Assembly: GCF_004366635.1 (NCBI RefSeq)
Contig: NZ_SORN01000003.1
Span: 360,916 to 424,915 of the forward strand
Source of the DNA: Roseinatronobacter bogoriensis DSM 18756
Lineage (GTDB): Bacteria; Pseudomonadota; Alphaproteobacteria; Rhodobacterales; Rhodobacteraceae
Direction: 5' to 3'
Length of the DNA stretch: 64,000 nt
Within the stretch, counting starts at the first letter, position 1. Every line of letters begins with the position of its first letter. This document shows positions 36,784-45,165 of the stretch, piece by piece. The translations under genes were made by a program, and so were the position numbers. Under the pieces are notes generated by a model. It saw only the letters and a program-made list of their open reading frames with translations, did no database searches and had not been told where the DNA came from.

Positions 36784-37121
36784 GGGCTGGAACGACCGCA
36801 ATGACCGAATCGGCGACACTCGACAGCACAAAATGCTGCGCAATGCACGAGTGGCCGGTTTGATGAAGCTGAAATGCAGCATGCTACCGAAGACGAATGG
36901 CAGCTTCGGGCCGGTCACGCCGATCCTGTCGTCACCTTCGCATCGGGCGGGGAGCCAACGGTGTACTTGCAGCATGTAAATGCGACGATTGAGAGACATG
37001 GCCACTCGCGAAGCGCGTCCGAGGTCTTGCGAAGCGCGGGGGGCAAAAGCTGCTTCAAGCTGCGAAGCGACTCATCCGCGAATGATTGACGATCTTTCCA
37101 GACTGCGCCCTGAGAGGGTAC
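36784..37121. repeat. intergenic stretch with a dispersed repeat copy
   Basis: No gene is supported. Bases 36785-36851 match, over about 66 bases with roughly three quarters identity, the reverse complement of 43600-43666; both share the core ATGCTGCGCAATGCAC. The remainder contains short purine-rich repeats (CGCGAAGCG, TTGCGAAGCGC) around 37000-37060. Confidence 0.5.
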
Positions 37122-37706
37122 TCAGTCGTCACACCCATTGTGCCTGCGCCACATTGCAGGGTCATGTCCCTCAGGAACCGCGTCGCACGGACTGCCAGCA
37201 CCATAGCCGCGCAATTCATTGTAACGTGCAATCTGCCCTTCTGTCAGAAGCGGCGGGGTTTCCAGATGACGCACCAGATGGATGAAGCGCAACTCGGCGC
37301 GTGCAGCGGCAGACGCGTCGATCAGGGCGCGCAAGTCTTCTGATCCCAGATCACCGGCACGAAACGCAGCTTCGATTGCGGCCTCGGCCTCGATGAACCG
37401 GTCTCCCGCTGCCTGCGCTTCGCGCTGCATCGCGTCGAATATCGCCTCGATTGCCGCAACCTGTTCGCTGTTCAATCCGATCTGGTCTTTCAATTCCAGC
37501 AGATGTGCAGGGCCGGGCACACCGTTCAATTCAGCGGACAAGGCCAGTCCCCAACCCGCACCGCGGCGCAGGTCGTCAAGATCCGTGTCCGACAGCGTTT
37601 TGATCTCGCGGCTCTCAAGTCCGGCATAGGCGGAATGCGCCGCATGATCCTGTGCGGACAGGGCGACTGGCCAGAGCAGCGCTGTCATCAAGATGATCCG
37701 TTTCAT
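37122..37706 (-). CDS. Spy/CpxP-like periplasmic helical protein
   Basis: This 194-residue protein has a signal peptide (MKRIILMTALLWPVALSAQD). The mature part is mostly helical with an LTxxQ-like pattern (LKDQIGLNSEQVAAIEAIFD and later LLTEGQIARYNELRGYG), as in the CpxP/Spy/Zra superfamily of stress chaperones and metal sensors. A Cys and His occur near the end (SPCDAVPEGHDPAMWRRHNG). It is divergent from the Crp/Fnr gene at 37767. ATG at 37706 begins at the signal peptide. Confidence 0.65.
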   Translation of the reverse strand: MKRIILMTALLWPVALSAQDHAAHSAYAGLESREIKTLSDTDLDDLRRGAGWGLALSAELNGVPGPAHLLELKDQIGLNSEQVAAIEAIFDAMQREAQAAGDRFIEAEAAIEAAFRAGDLGSEDLRALIDASAAARAELRFIHLVRHLETPPLLTEGQIARYNELRGYGAGSPCDAVPEGHDPAMWRRHNGCDD

Positions 37707-37766
37707 CTGTGGAATCCTTTGGTCTGGGTCTTTCTGCCCGTATTGCATGCGACAGGCAGCATTCAT

Positions 37767-38306
37767 ATGATAGCGATCATGTCAGCCTTGCTTGAAACCC
37801 TTTTTTCGGATGCCCGAATTCTGACACTGGAGAGAGGTCAGGCCCTGTTTCATGCGGGTGAGGCCGTGCGCGACATGTATCTTGTGCGCGCGGGGCAGGT
37901 GCAGCTTTTGCGCCATACAACGCGCGGGATATGCCTTGTGCTGCAAAACGCCACGGCCGGCATGGTTCTGGCCGAAGCGTCTGCCTATTCCAACGCCTAT
38001 CATTGTGATGCCGTCGCAACGCAGCCAAGCGCTGTTTCTGCTATGCCGAGGCAGGCATTTCGTGCGGCACTTGAGCGTGACGCGGCGCTTGCGCAGCTTT
38101 GGGCCACGCACCTGGCCCAGAGCGTTCAGGCCGCACGGTTTCGGGCTGAAATTCGCACATTGCCCAAAGTTGCCGACCGGTTGGACGCCTGGCTGGCCGA
38201 AGGCAACAGCCTGCCCGAGAGAGGCCGGTGGCAGGATGTCGCCGCTGAACTTGGTGTGTCACGCGAAGCGCTTTATCGTGAACTGTCCCGCCGCCGCAGC
38301 GCGTAA
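37767..38306 (+). CDS. Crp/Fnr-family transcriptional regulator
   Basis: This 179-residue protein is a short cyclic-nucleotide-binding-type fold (LTLERGQALFHAGEAVRDMY, LVRAGQVQLLR) joined to a helix-turn-helix (RWQDVAAELGVSREALYREL). There is no N-terminal cysteine cluster, so it is not FNR. It also lacks a clear cAMP pocket, so its signal is unknown. It is divergent from the Spy/CpxP-like gene, which may be its target. ATG 37779 is an alternative start. Confidence 0.8.
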   Translation: MIAIMSALLETLFSDARILTLERGQALFHAGEAVRDMYLVRAGQVQLLRHTTRGICLVLQNATAGMVLAEASAYSNAYHCDAVATQPSAVSAMPRQAFRAALERDAALAQLWATHLAQSVQAARFRAEIRTLPKVADRLDAWLAEGNSLPERGRWQDVAAELGVSREALYRELSRRRSA

Positions 38307-38383
38307 TGCTATGGGCCGGATAGAGGGGCATCGTTCTTGCTGAAGCCCCCCCTCTGTGGGGCGGGTCGGCCGTCGGTGTTGTG

Positions 38384-39115
38384 TCAGCCGCACCCGTTAT
38401 GCAGCTTCCACATCTCTTCATGCCCGATAGCGACAGCAAAAGCCGGCGGCGTGCAGTCGCGCTCGCCAGAAGCGAGATCAACACTTCCCGGCATGCGCGG
38501 CGCGGGCAAGTCGGCCAGTTGCGGAACGGCAAGCGCGATGATCAACCCCACGGCGGCGACTGCGCCAAGCTGGGTCATGCCGATCTGCTGGATGGGTTCG
38601 CGGCTGCGGATCTCGCAGACACCACCGGGGCAATGCTGCGCCTGACCCGGCCATATGGCGTTATAGATCTTGCAGCCCACGCAAATGCCGAAGGCCGTTT
38701 CAAAAAACAGCAGGATGACACAGGTCAGACAACCCAGTATGGCGACCGGCCCAGCCTGATTCAGGCCAATCACCCAGATCGACATGATCATCGCGATCCC
38801 CAGCCCCAGCGCCCATGCGAAGCGCTTTTGCGGCGCACCCGTATATTCGGGCACCTGCCCGCGCACCATGAACCGGCCCAGCACAAGGCTGGGCGCATAA
38901 CGCGGACTGATCAGAACCCGCAGCGCGAAATCCAGCCCGAAGGCGAGGATCGCAATGCGTGTCAATGTGAAATCGCCCGTCAGAAATGTGGTCATGAAGG
39001 CAATCAGGCCGAAGAACAGCAAGATCCCCGCACCGGCGCGGGCCTCGCGTTCGTTCAATACCTTTACAGAATAGTCGGGGTGGGTTTCGCCAAATCCAAG
39101 CAGGGTCATATGCAT
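38384..39115 (-). CDS. DUF4395 membrane protein
   Basis: This 243-residue protein has about four hydrophobic segments in the first 150 residues (AGILLFFGLIAFMTTFLT, WALGLGIAMIMSIWVIGL, VAILGCLTCVILLFFETAFG). The DUF4395-type cysteine-containing motif ETAFGICVGCKIYN follows, then CPGGVCE. The C-terminus ends with a soluble tail including a His/Cys (HEEMWKLHNGCG). The CxxC-like cysteines fit a redox or metal role. Start ATG 39115 or 39109. It lies between a Crp-type regulator (convergent) and an MFS transporter on the same strand. Confidence 0.7.
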   Translation of the reverse strand: MHMTLLGFGETHPDYSVKVLNEREARAGAGILLFFGLIAFMTTFLTGDFTLTRIAILAFGLDFALRVLISPRYAPSLVLGRFMVRGQVPEYTGAPQKRFAWALGLGIAMIMSIWVIGLNQAGPVAILGCLTCVILLFFETAFGICVGCKIYNAIWPGQAQHCPGGVCEIRSREPIQQIGMTQLGAVAAVGLIIALAVPQLADLPAPRMPGSVDLASGERDCTPPAFAVAIGHEEMWKLHNGCG

Positions 39116-39187
39116 ATTGTCCAATGAGGAAGGGTTCAGATATTCAAACGTCCGAATATCACCTTTCCGTCGCGGTGGGCAGAGTAT

Positions 39188-40468
39188 TTATGCGGGGTTC
39201 AGGCGCGGATGGGTTTCTTCGCCCCAAAAGAACAGCAGCGCGCCAGAGGCGAACATGGATAGCGCAACGAACCAGAAAGACGCATCCAGCACGCCGGTCA
39301 GATAGGCTGCCAGCCCAAGGCCAAGCGCGCCAATGCCATAGCCAAGATCGCGCCAGAAACGGTAGATCCCGATGGCAGAGCCGCGCCATGCAGGTGGTGT
39401 GATATCAGCCACACTCGCGCCAAGATTGGGATAGAGCAGCGCCATCCCGAACCCTGCAACCCCTGCCGCAAGCGACCACCACAGCGCCCCGTCCCCCAGC
39501 GGGATCAGCGCCACGCCTGCGCCGCAAATCCACATGCCCAGCACATTCGGCCAGAATCGGCCCACATGATCGGACAAGCGCCCTGTGAACAGTTGCGATC
39601 CGGCCCAGACAAAGCCGTATATCCCCACAATCCAGCCCATTTCCGTCAGGCTCGCCCCTTGTGCCAGCAGGAAGACCGGTAGGATGACCCAGACCAGCGC
39701 ATCAACGAATTTCTCGACCAGCCCCGCCTGTGACAGCGCTGCCAACCGCTTGTCGCGCCAGGACATCAGGACGAAAACCTGGCGCGTGCTGGGATGCTCG
39801 ACCACATTCTGCGGATAGCGCGGCAGGAATTTCGGGGCGTTCAGCTTGTGGGCGGCGGTTTCGGCCTGCGCCCAGGGTAGCGTGTCCTCGACCCAGACCA
39901 CCGTCAGCACCAAGGCCGTGACGACCACCACCAGCCCGAACACCAAAAGCCCCAGCCGCGCGCCCAAAGCTTCCGCCGCGTAGGCCGTGATCACCCCAGC
40001 GAGTGCCACCCCCACATAACCCGAAAACTCATTCAGCCCCATTGTCAGCCCGCGCTGATCCGCGCGCGTGATGTCCAGCTTCGCGGTTTGCGTCATCGAC
40101 CAGCACAGCCCTTGATTGATGCCCAGAAGCACCGTGGCCGCGACAATCCAGCCCCAGTTGGGCGCGGCCCAGATCATCACCGGAATGGGCAGCGCGATGA
40201 TCCAGCCCATAAGCAACACCTGCTTGCGCCCAATCCGTTCCGACAAGCGCCCGGCGACGAAGTTCATCACCGCCTTGACCACGCCAAAGGCCACCACGAA
40301 GGCACTCAGCAGCAGGAACGATCCTTGCGCCACACCGAATTCGCTTTCGGCCAATGCTGGGATCACGGTGCGCGTCATGCCAATGGCAAAGCCCACCAGC
40401 AGCACCTGGATCAGCTGGTGCGAGAATTGGGTGAGGTTCTCGCGGATACCCAAGACAAGCGCGGTCAT
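39188..40468 (-). CDS. MFS transporter
   Basis: This 426-residue protein has twelve hydrophobic segments and the family loop-2 signature as GRLSERIGRKQVLLMG, with a second copy at GRLSDHVGRFWPNVLG in the C half. The substrate is not predictable from the sequence. It overlaps the upstream fatty-acid hydroxylase-type gene by ATGA, so the two are co-translated. The divergent ArsR-rhodanese regulator and its dyad at 41348 probably control the pair. Confidence 0.88.
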   Translation of the reverse strand: MTALVLGIRENLTQFSHQLIQVLLVGFAIGMTRTVIPALAESEFGVAQGSFLLLSAFVVAFGVVKAVMNFVAGRLSERIGRKQVLLMGWIIALPIPVMIWAAPNWGWIVAATVLLGINQGLCWSMTQTAKLDITRADQRGLTMGLNEFSGYVGVALAGVITAYAAEALGARLGLLVFGLVVVVTALVLTVVWVEDTLPWAQAETAAHKLNAPKFLPRYPQNVVEHPSTRQVFVLMSWRDKRLAALSQAGLVEKFVDALVWVILPVFLLAQGASLTEMGWIVGIYGFVWAGSQLFTGRLSDHVGRFWPNVLGMWICGAGVALIPLGDGALWWSLAAGVAGFGMALLYPNLGASVADITPPAWRGSAIGIYRFWRDLGYGIGALGLGLAAYLTGVLDASFWFVALSMFASGALLFFWGEETHPRLNPA

Positions 40469-41307
40469 TCCGTATCTTTCTTGCTGTCCAACGCGCCGCC
40501 GCTAGCTGGGCCGCGCAGGGGCTGGATCAGCATCCGGTCCAGCCACAGATCGCGCGGTGTACGGAACTGCTCGATCCCGATGGTCATGCCATCATGCCCT
40601 GCTTTGGGTTGCGCACGATACGTGCCCAGCAACCTGTCCCACCATGGCAGGTTGAAGCCGAAATTGCTGTTTGTCTCGACCGGCACGACCGAATGATGCA
40701 CGCGGTGCATATCAGGGGTCACAATGATCCAACGCAGCACGCGGTCCACCCCCTTGGGCAGGCGAATATTGGCATGGTTGAACATCGCGGTCGCATTCAG
40801 GATCACCTCAAAGATCAGAACCGCGACAGCGGGCGCACCAAGGGCCGCAACCACTGCCAGCTTAATGACCATCGACAGCAGGATTTCGATAGGATGGAAC
40901 CGCAGGCCGGTGGTGACATCAAATTCCAGATCGGCATGATGCATCCGGTGCAGCCGCCACAGGGCAGGCACGGCATGAAACATGACATGCGACAGGTAGA
41001 TCACCAGATCGAGCACGATGATTGAGACCAGCACCATCAGCCAGAACGGCAGATCAAACAGCGTGAGAAGCCCCCAGCCACGGTCCTCGGCCATCAGCGC
41101 AAGTCCTACAGCAAGAATGGGAAAACTGAGCCGCAGGATGATCGTGTCCAGCACCACAAGACCCAGATTGTTCGTCCAGCGGATCACGCGCGGGATCTCC
41201 TGCCGCCTGCATGGGGCAGCCAGCTCCCACAGCGCCATGCCAACAAGCACCGACAGAAACACGGACAGCCGGAGCATGGGTTCTTGCGCGAGGAGTGTTT
41301 CAACCAT
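40465..41307 (-). CDS. sterol desaturase/fatty acid hydroxylase-family membrane enzyme
   Basis: This 280-residue membrane protein has the di-iron histidine motifs HVMFH, HRMHH, NHAN and HRVHHS at the expected spacing (about 108-200) between four hydrophobic segments. Family members hydroxylate or desaturate lipids using oxygen. The lipid substrate is unknown. It is the first gene of a coupled pair with the MFS transporter and lies 87 bases from a divergent sulfur-sensing-type regulator. Confidence 0.88.
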   Translation of the reverse strand: MVETLLAQEPMLRLSVFLSVLVGMALWELAAPCRRQEIPRVIRWTNNLGLVVLDTIILRLSFPILAVGLALMAEDRGWGLLTLFDLPFWLMVLVSIIVLDLVIYLSHVMFHAVPALWRLHRMHHADLEFDVTTGLRFHPIEILLSMVIKLAVVAALGAPAVAVLIFEVILNATAMFNHANIRLPKGVDRVLRWIIVTPDMHRVHHSVVPVETNSNFGFNLPWWDRLLGTYRAQPKAGHDGMTIGIEQFRTPRDLWLDRMLIQPLRGPASGGALDSKKDTE

Positions 41308-41347
41308 GGGCCGGGCACCGTTTGCTTGCGTTTGCTGCGAATATCGC

Positions 41348-41375
41348 TATCATTCAATAAACCGCTTGAATGATA
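41348..41375. promoter_or_regulatory. operator dyad for the ArsR-rhodanese regulator
   Basis: TATCATTCAA-n8-TTGAATGATA is a perfect 10-base inverted repeat centred between the divergent starts at 41307 and 41395. ArsR-family repressors typically bind such AT-rich dyads. Confidence 0.82.
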
Positions 41376-41394
41376 TAAGTTCAGGAGCCGCGCA

Positions 41395-42054
41395 ATGTCA
41401 ATCAGTCCCAAAGCCGCCCTTCTTGAAGAATACGCACTTGTCGCGCGTGCCGTCTCCGCCCCTGCGCGGCTGATGCTGCTGGAGCAGCTTGCCCAAGGCC
41501 CGCGTGGCGTTGAAGGCTTGGCCGACAAGACCGGCCTGACGATCGCCAATACATCCCAGCATTTGCAGACCTTGCGCCGTGCAGGGCTGGTCACGAGCAA
41601 CCGTGACGGCAAGGCCGTGATCTACAGCCTGAATGATGAGAGAACGCTTGCGCTGATGGACCTTCTGCGGCTGCTTGCTGAACGCAACCTAGCGCAGGTC
41701 GAGAAAATTCTGCGTGGGTTGTCTGGTGGCGCCGATGCTACCGAACCCGTCAGCCGCGATGATCTGGCCGCACGCATCGCTGAAGGCTCGGTCACGATCC
41801 TTGATATGCGCCCCCCAGATGAGTTTGATCTGGCCCACATCCCCGGCGCGATGAATGTCACTTTACAGAATTTGGAGCGGCTCCTGCCGGACCTTGACCC
41901 CGATGCTGACATTGTCGCCTATTGCCGTGGTCCCTATTGCATATACGCCCATCAGGCTGTCGCAGCTCTGCGTAAGCGAGGTTTGAAGGCACGACGGCTT
42001 GAAGGCGGATTACCAGAATGGCGGGCTGATGGGCGAGAGGTCGCGACTGCGTGA
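41395..42054 (+). CDS. ArsR-type HTH regulator fused to a rhodanese domain
   Basis: This protein has 219 residues. Residues 10-90 form an ArsR winged helix (SAPARLMLLEQLAQGPRGVE, NTSQHLQTLRRAGLVTSNRD). Residues 120-215 form a rhodanese domain with ILDMRPPDEFDLAHIPGAMN and the active-site loop CRGPYCIYA. The fusion is known in bacteria as a redox- or persulfide-linked regulator. The cysteines of the rhodanese loop could be the sensor. It probably represses itself and the divergent hydroxylase-MFS pair through the dyad at 41348-41375. Confidence 0.9.
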   Translation: MSISPKAALLEEYALVARAVSAPARLMLLEQLAQGPRGVEGLADKTGLTIANTSQHLQTLRRAGLVTSNRDGKAVIYSLNDERTLALMDLLRLLAERNLAQVEKILRGLSGGADATEPVSRDDLAARIAEGSVTILDMRPPDEFDLAHIPGAMNVTLQNLERLLPDLDPDADIVAYCRGPYCIYAHQAVAALRKRGLKARRLEGGLPEWRADGREVATA

Positions 42055-42233
42055 CCCGCGTTCATCGCACCACCCATGTCGACGGCAAGCCGGGTAAGCA
42101 CCTGCAAGTTCAGGTCGCTATGATAGTTGATGCTGCGCGCGGCCTGAATGTCCGGTTCGGGGGCGGGCGCGTAGGGAGCTGTGAGGCCGCTTTGGGCCGA
42201 GCACGATGCTGCAACAGCGAAGAGGCCTTTCAT
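41952..42233 (-). CDS. possible small lipoprotein, doubtful
   Basis: The frame opens with MKGLFAVAASCSAQSGL, a short hydrophobic start with a lipobox-like AASC, behind AGGGAAG. Its last 100 bases run antisense through the 3' end of the ArsR-rhodanese gene, and the C-terminal residues are Arg/Ser/Pro-rich like a shadow. It may be the front of a broken lipoprotein gene. Confidence 0.25.
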   Translation of the reverse strand: MKGLFAVAASCSAQSGLTAPYAPAPEPDIQAARSINYHSDLNLQVLTRLAVDMGGAMNAGHAVATSRPSARHSGNPPSSRRAFKPRLRRAATA

Positions 42234-42308
42234 GCTGCGGCTTCCCTGAATGTCGCTGATGGGCTCCAAGCAGTCATAGGGTATCTTGTGTCAGTTTCCG
42301 AACACTAG

Positions 42309-42833
42309 CCTTCGCTGTCGCGCAAAGAGTGGACCACCGTGATACGCGACGTGACATTGACGATGGTGCTGGACAATCAACCCCATAAAACATACATCAA
42401 TCATTGACATGATGCTTGAATGCATCTCGGGCCCAAGACGTACTTTGAAGCCTTAAAGGTCATCTAGATTATCTCAGAGCCGCACGGTCCGGTGAAGCTG
42501 GACCATGGGATTCGGACCCCAAGAAATCTAGAAGACCGCCATCAAGTCCAACGGCTGATAACATGGTGTCCGCTCTAGGTTTCACTTCATTTGGGAACCG
42601 ATCCAGAGCAGAAAAGATGGGCTATGTCACAATTTCAGAGCTTTTTTGCCCGGTTGCAGATGGGCCAGGCCACAGCCCGTACACTGCATCAGCGCGCAGG
42701 TACTCATCCGAACGATATTATCGCCTCTCTCCATCACAGAGGGTGCGATGCTCTGCGAAAAATTGAAGCGCGCCACGCCACGGCGCGGCCTACCAACCAC
42801 CTTCGACATATGACGAAAGAACAGGAGACATCC
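42309..42833. other. boundary region between metal island and mobile/defence DNA
   Basis: No firm gene is seen. Base composition falls in GC around 42360-42600. An open frame from 42624 (MSQFQSFFARL) runs in frame into the gene at 42834 and could be an N-terminal extension of it. Confidence 0.35.
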
Positions 42834-43196
42834 ATGGGAAATACACTCGACAACAAAAAACGACGCGACACGCAGGCGCGTCGAGACCGAATAAGGGAAC
42901 GTCTGCTCCGTGGCCCGATAGAGACCATGGAAGCCCTGGAGCTAATCGGACCGGCATTTTACGACAACTACAGGATCGCCAAAATATTCCGGGCCTCCCT
43001 GAGGGAAGGGGAGGAGCTCTATATCGAAAAATTAGCGCCGAAGAGGCGCCTCTACGGCCTTGACCCCGAAAAGCTCCGGGACATGGCCGAGGCAATCCTA
43101 GAATACGTCGAACGACAAAGTAGGTTACGAAAGGATAGAGAGCACGCAGCCACTCGTCCAGCTTCGACCAGCGTTGCCGCCCGGACACGTTCTTGA
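42834..43196 (+). CDS. hypothetical charged protein
   Basis: This 120-residue protein is rich in Arg, Lys and Glu (start MGNTLDNKKRRDTQARRDR). It has a predicted helical core around MEALELIGPAFYDNYRIAKI and LDPEKLRDMAEAILEYVERQ. ATG 42834 is preferred because AGGAGA lies seven bases upstream; the frame is open back to 42624. No family is recognised. It precedes a broken nuclease gene and may itself be part of a degraded region. Confidence 0.5.
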   Translation: MGNTLDNKKRRDTQARRDRIRERLLRGPIETMEALELIGPAFYDNYRIAKIFRASLREGEELYIEKLAPKRRLYGLDPEKLRDMAEAILEYVERQSRLRKDREHAATRPASTSVAARTRS

Positions 43197-43227
43197 CCGC
43201 GGTCGCCACGGCCCGCTTCTAACCGGC

Positions 43228-43698
43228 ATGTTCCGACTTCTCCGGCGACGATCTCGCCGCCCTTCGCCACTGCGCCACTTCAGATCCTTTAGCACAGTAG
43301 CCATTCTGGCGTTTGCTGGGACCATGGCGCTGAACAGTTGCGATGTCCCAACATCTGTCACAACGGCGCCCGGATCTTCAGCCTTGCCAGCGGATATCGA
43401 CTTTTCAGGGCGCGAGACGCGCATTGTTGACGGCGATACCTTCTGGATCAGCGGTCAGGATGTGCGCATCCGTGTCTGGGGTCGTGATGCGCCTTCCGAG
43501 CGATTAAAGGGGATGTCGTGGGGTGATACATGTCTGCCCGGATGGCCTACAGGCTTTCCCTGGCTGGTTGGTTTCCGGTTCAGCGCCGCCGAAGCTGACG
43601 TTGGTGCATTGCGCAGCATCATGACTGCGTTGTGTCGGCGATGCGGGACAGAGCGGTCATTCACACTGGCCTGCCAACCGATTAAACCGCAGGCATGA
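43228..43698 (+). pseudogene. thermonuclease-like (SNase) gene, 3' end replaced
   Basis: The first 95 codons encode a lipoprotein-like signal (AILAFAGTMALNSCD with a lipobox LNSC) and the start of a staphylococcal-nuclease-like domain: TRIVDGDTFWISGQDVRIRV then WGRDAPSE. That covers the conserved DGDT and the first catalytic-type Arg region. The following 60 codons (GMSWGDTCLPGW...) show no SNase similarity and include the dispersed repeat at 43600-43666, so the catalytic remainder is missing. It is probably non-functional. Confidence 0.7.
43600..43666 (-). repeat. dispersed repeat copy, related to 36785-36851
   Basis: Read on the minus strand it aligns without gaps to the 36785 copy over about 66 bases, sharing CGACAC and ATGCTGCGCAATGCAC. 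It lies in the replaced 3' part of the SNase-like gene. Confidence 0.55.
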
Positions 43699-44165
43699 AA
43701 ATACGCAATTTCAAACCCGATGACGCCGCGTCGCTTGCCTCGATCTTTCATGAGGCTGTTCGTGCCGTGGGCAGAAAAGATTACGGTAAAGCTCAGGTAG
43801 AAGTGTGGAGCCCTCAGCCAGTCCCGGCCGACAAATTTCTCGCCCGTGTGTCCGATGGTCGATTTGTTTTCGTCGCTGTGAACGAAAATGATAAACCAAT
43901 TGCTTTCATAGAGTTAGAAGAAAACGGTCATATTGACTGCTTCTACTGCCACCCCGATGCCGCCGGAACCGGTGTTGGGACGGCGCTTTTTGAGCAGCTC
44001 GAAAGCGCTGCGTTGGCAGCGGGGTTGTCCCGTCTTTATGTAGAGGCCAGTGAAGCGGCTCGCCGCTTTTTTCTTGGCAAGGGGTTCAGTCTCATCAAGC
44101 GACGGGATTTTGAGCGGAACAACGTCCAAATACACAATTACCTGATGGAAAAGAACTTCCGCTGA
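43695..44165 (+). CDS. GNAT-family N-acetyltransferase
   Basis: This 156-residue protein has the GNAT fold with the acetyl-CoA-binding motif A as CHPDAAGTGVGTALFEQLES and a preceding strand IAFIELEENGHIDCFY. The C-terminal part (ASEAARRFFLGKGFSLIKRR) is typical of the YhdJ/ElaA-like branch acting on small molecules. It overlaps the broken SNase-like gene by four bases. The substrate is unknown. Confidence 0.85.
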   Translation: MKIRNFKPDDAASLASIFHEAVRAVGRKDYGKAQVEVWSPQPVPADKFLARVSDGRFVFVAVNENDKPIAFIELEENGHIDCFYCHPDAAGTGVGTALFEQLESAALAAGLSRLYVEASEAARRFFLGKGFSLIKRRDFERNNVQIHNYLMEKNFR

Positions 44166-44277
44166 GGGCTCCTTTCGACGACCCCGACAACCAGGAATCC
44201 CCCTCTTTGACCTGTCTTCCCCTTATGATGACCTTGGAAACCATACCCTCCGTGATCCTACCCATCTGACCCCTATG

Positions 44278-44300
44278 CCCCGGGCCTCTTCAGCCCGGGG
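44278..44300. terminator. GC-rich hairpin after the GNAT gene
   Basis: CCCCGGGC (44278-44285) pairs with GCCCGGGG (44293-44300) around CTCTTCA. It could end transcription from either side, but no T run follows. Confidence 0.4.
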
Positions 44301-44333
44301 ATGTTGCAAGGGCCCCGGGAGCGGTATCCGGGA

Positions 44334-44376
44334 AAAGTAAAATAAGGACCACCAAATCGAACCCATATTTTACTTT
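44334..44376. repeat. AT-rich inverted repeat between convergent genes
   Basis: AAAGTAAAATA (44334-44344) and TATTTTACTTT (44366-44376) are a perfect 11-base inverted repeat inside otherwise very GC-rich DNA, flanked by CCGGGA and TTCCGGG. It may be a bidirectional terminator for the convergent GNAT and phosphoesterase genes, or a protein-binding site. Confidence 0.55.
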
Positions 44377-44471
44377 ATTCCGGGCCTCGCGGGGTACCCC
44401 TGCCGGTTTGAACACCCCCTCGCCCTCAGTCTGGCCGGAAGCCTCCGAACGGGGATCCGGGTCCGGGATAC

Positions 44472-45023
44472 TCAGATATCGGTCCGGGGTTCGACTTTTG
44501 ACCACAACGGATTGACGGGAAGTGTCGAGGCCCTTTTCAGGATTTCCGGGAGGGTTACGGGCCGATAATTCCACACATCGACCCCAACATTCAGCGAGTT
44601 CCGACTCCCCCTCCAATTTGAATGGACATGCCCAAAAAGCTGGATCGCCCCCCGCCGTGCGCCAGGCCAAGTGAGCATCGGGTAGTGACACATGCTGACC
44701 CGGGTTCCCTGATCCGTGATCTCGACCAAGTCATGTACGGACGTCCAGACGTTCAAAGCTTTGATCCAATGCTTATCGTGGTTCCCACAGATCAAATGCT
44801 TCCGCCCCGGAATCTCATGGAGCATCGAAGTCAGATGGCCGGCCTGATCGATGTGGACGACGGCGACATCGCCCAGGATCCACAAATCGTCATCCGGGCC
44901 GACGGTTGATCGATAGTTGTTCAGGATTACTCGGTTCATCTCCGCGATCGACCGGAAGGGCCTCGCACAGTATTTCAGGATGTTCTGGTGAAAGAAGTGT
45001 GGATCGGCTGTATAGAAATGCAT
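44472..45023 (-). CDS. calcineurin-like metallophosphoesterase
   Basis: This 183-residue protein has the family metal-binding blocks in order: FYTADPHFFHQN (D-x-H), DDLWILGDVAV (GDV), HLICGNHDKHW (GNHD), SMCHYPMLTW and LFGHVHSNWRG (GHVH). It probably hydrolyses a phosphodiester or phosphomonoester (nucleotide or RNA cap-like substrates in related YfcE/phage-type enzymes). ATG 45023 starts the domain directly. It is the last gene of a leftward unit beginning with the AAA+ protease at 47755, 14 bases after the micro-ORF. Confidence 0.88.
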   Translation of the reverse strand: MHFYTADPHFFHQNILKYCARPFRSIAEMNRVILNNYRSTVGPDDDLWILGDVAVVHIDQAGHLTSMLHEIPGRKHLICGNHDKHWIKALNVWTSVHDLVEITDQGTRVSMCHYPMLTWPGARRGAIQLFGHVHSNWRGSRNSLNVGVDVWNYRPVTLPEILKRASTLPVNPLWSKVEPRTDI

Positions 45024-45037
45024 GATATTCCATCGGG

Positions 45038-45136
45038 TTAATGTCGTTCGAGATTGTTCGGGGTGGTCGGTTCGCGCCCGCATATCCGCGCTTCGATTCG
45101 GGGCTGGCGGGAGGTGGTCAGATAATCAAGTTCCAT
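45038..45136 (-). CDS. 32-residue micro-ORF between the hypothetical gene and the phosphoesterase
   Basis: A frame of 33 codons (starts MELDYLTTSRQPRIEAR) has an AGGGAAC site seven bases before ATG 45136 and sits in an otherwise continuous same-strand operon with spacings of 29 and 14 bases. It may be a small regulator or a leader peptide for the phosphoesterase. No family is recognised. Confidence 0.35.
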   Translation of the reverse strand: MELDYLTTSRQPRIEARICGREPTTPNNLERH

Positions 45137-45165
45137 GAGCGTTCCCTTTTGTGATGGCGTTCCGA

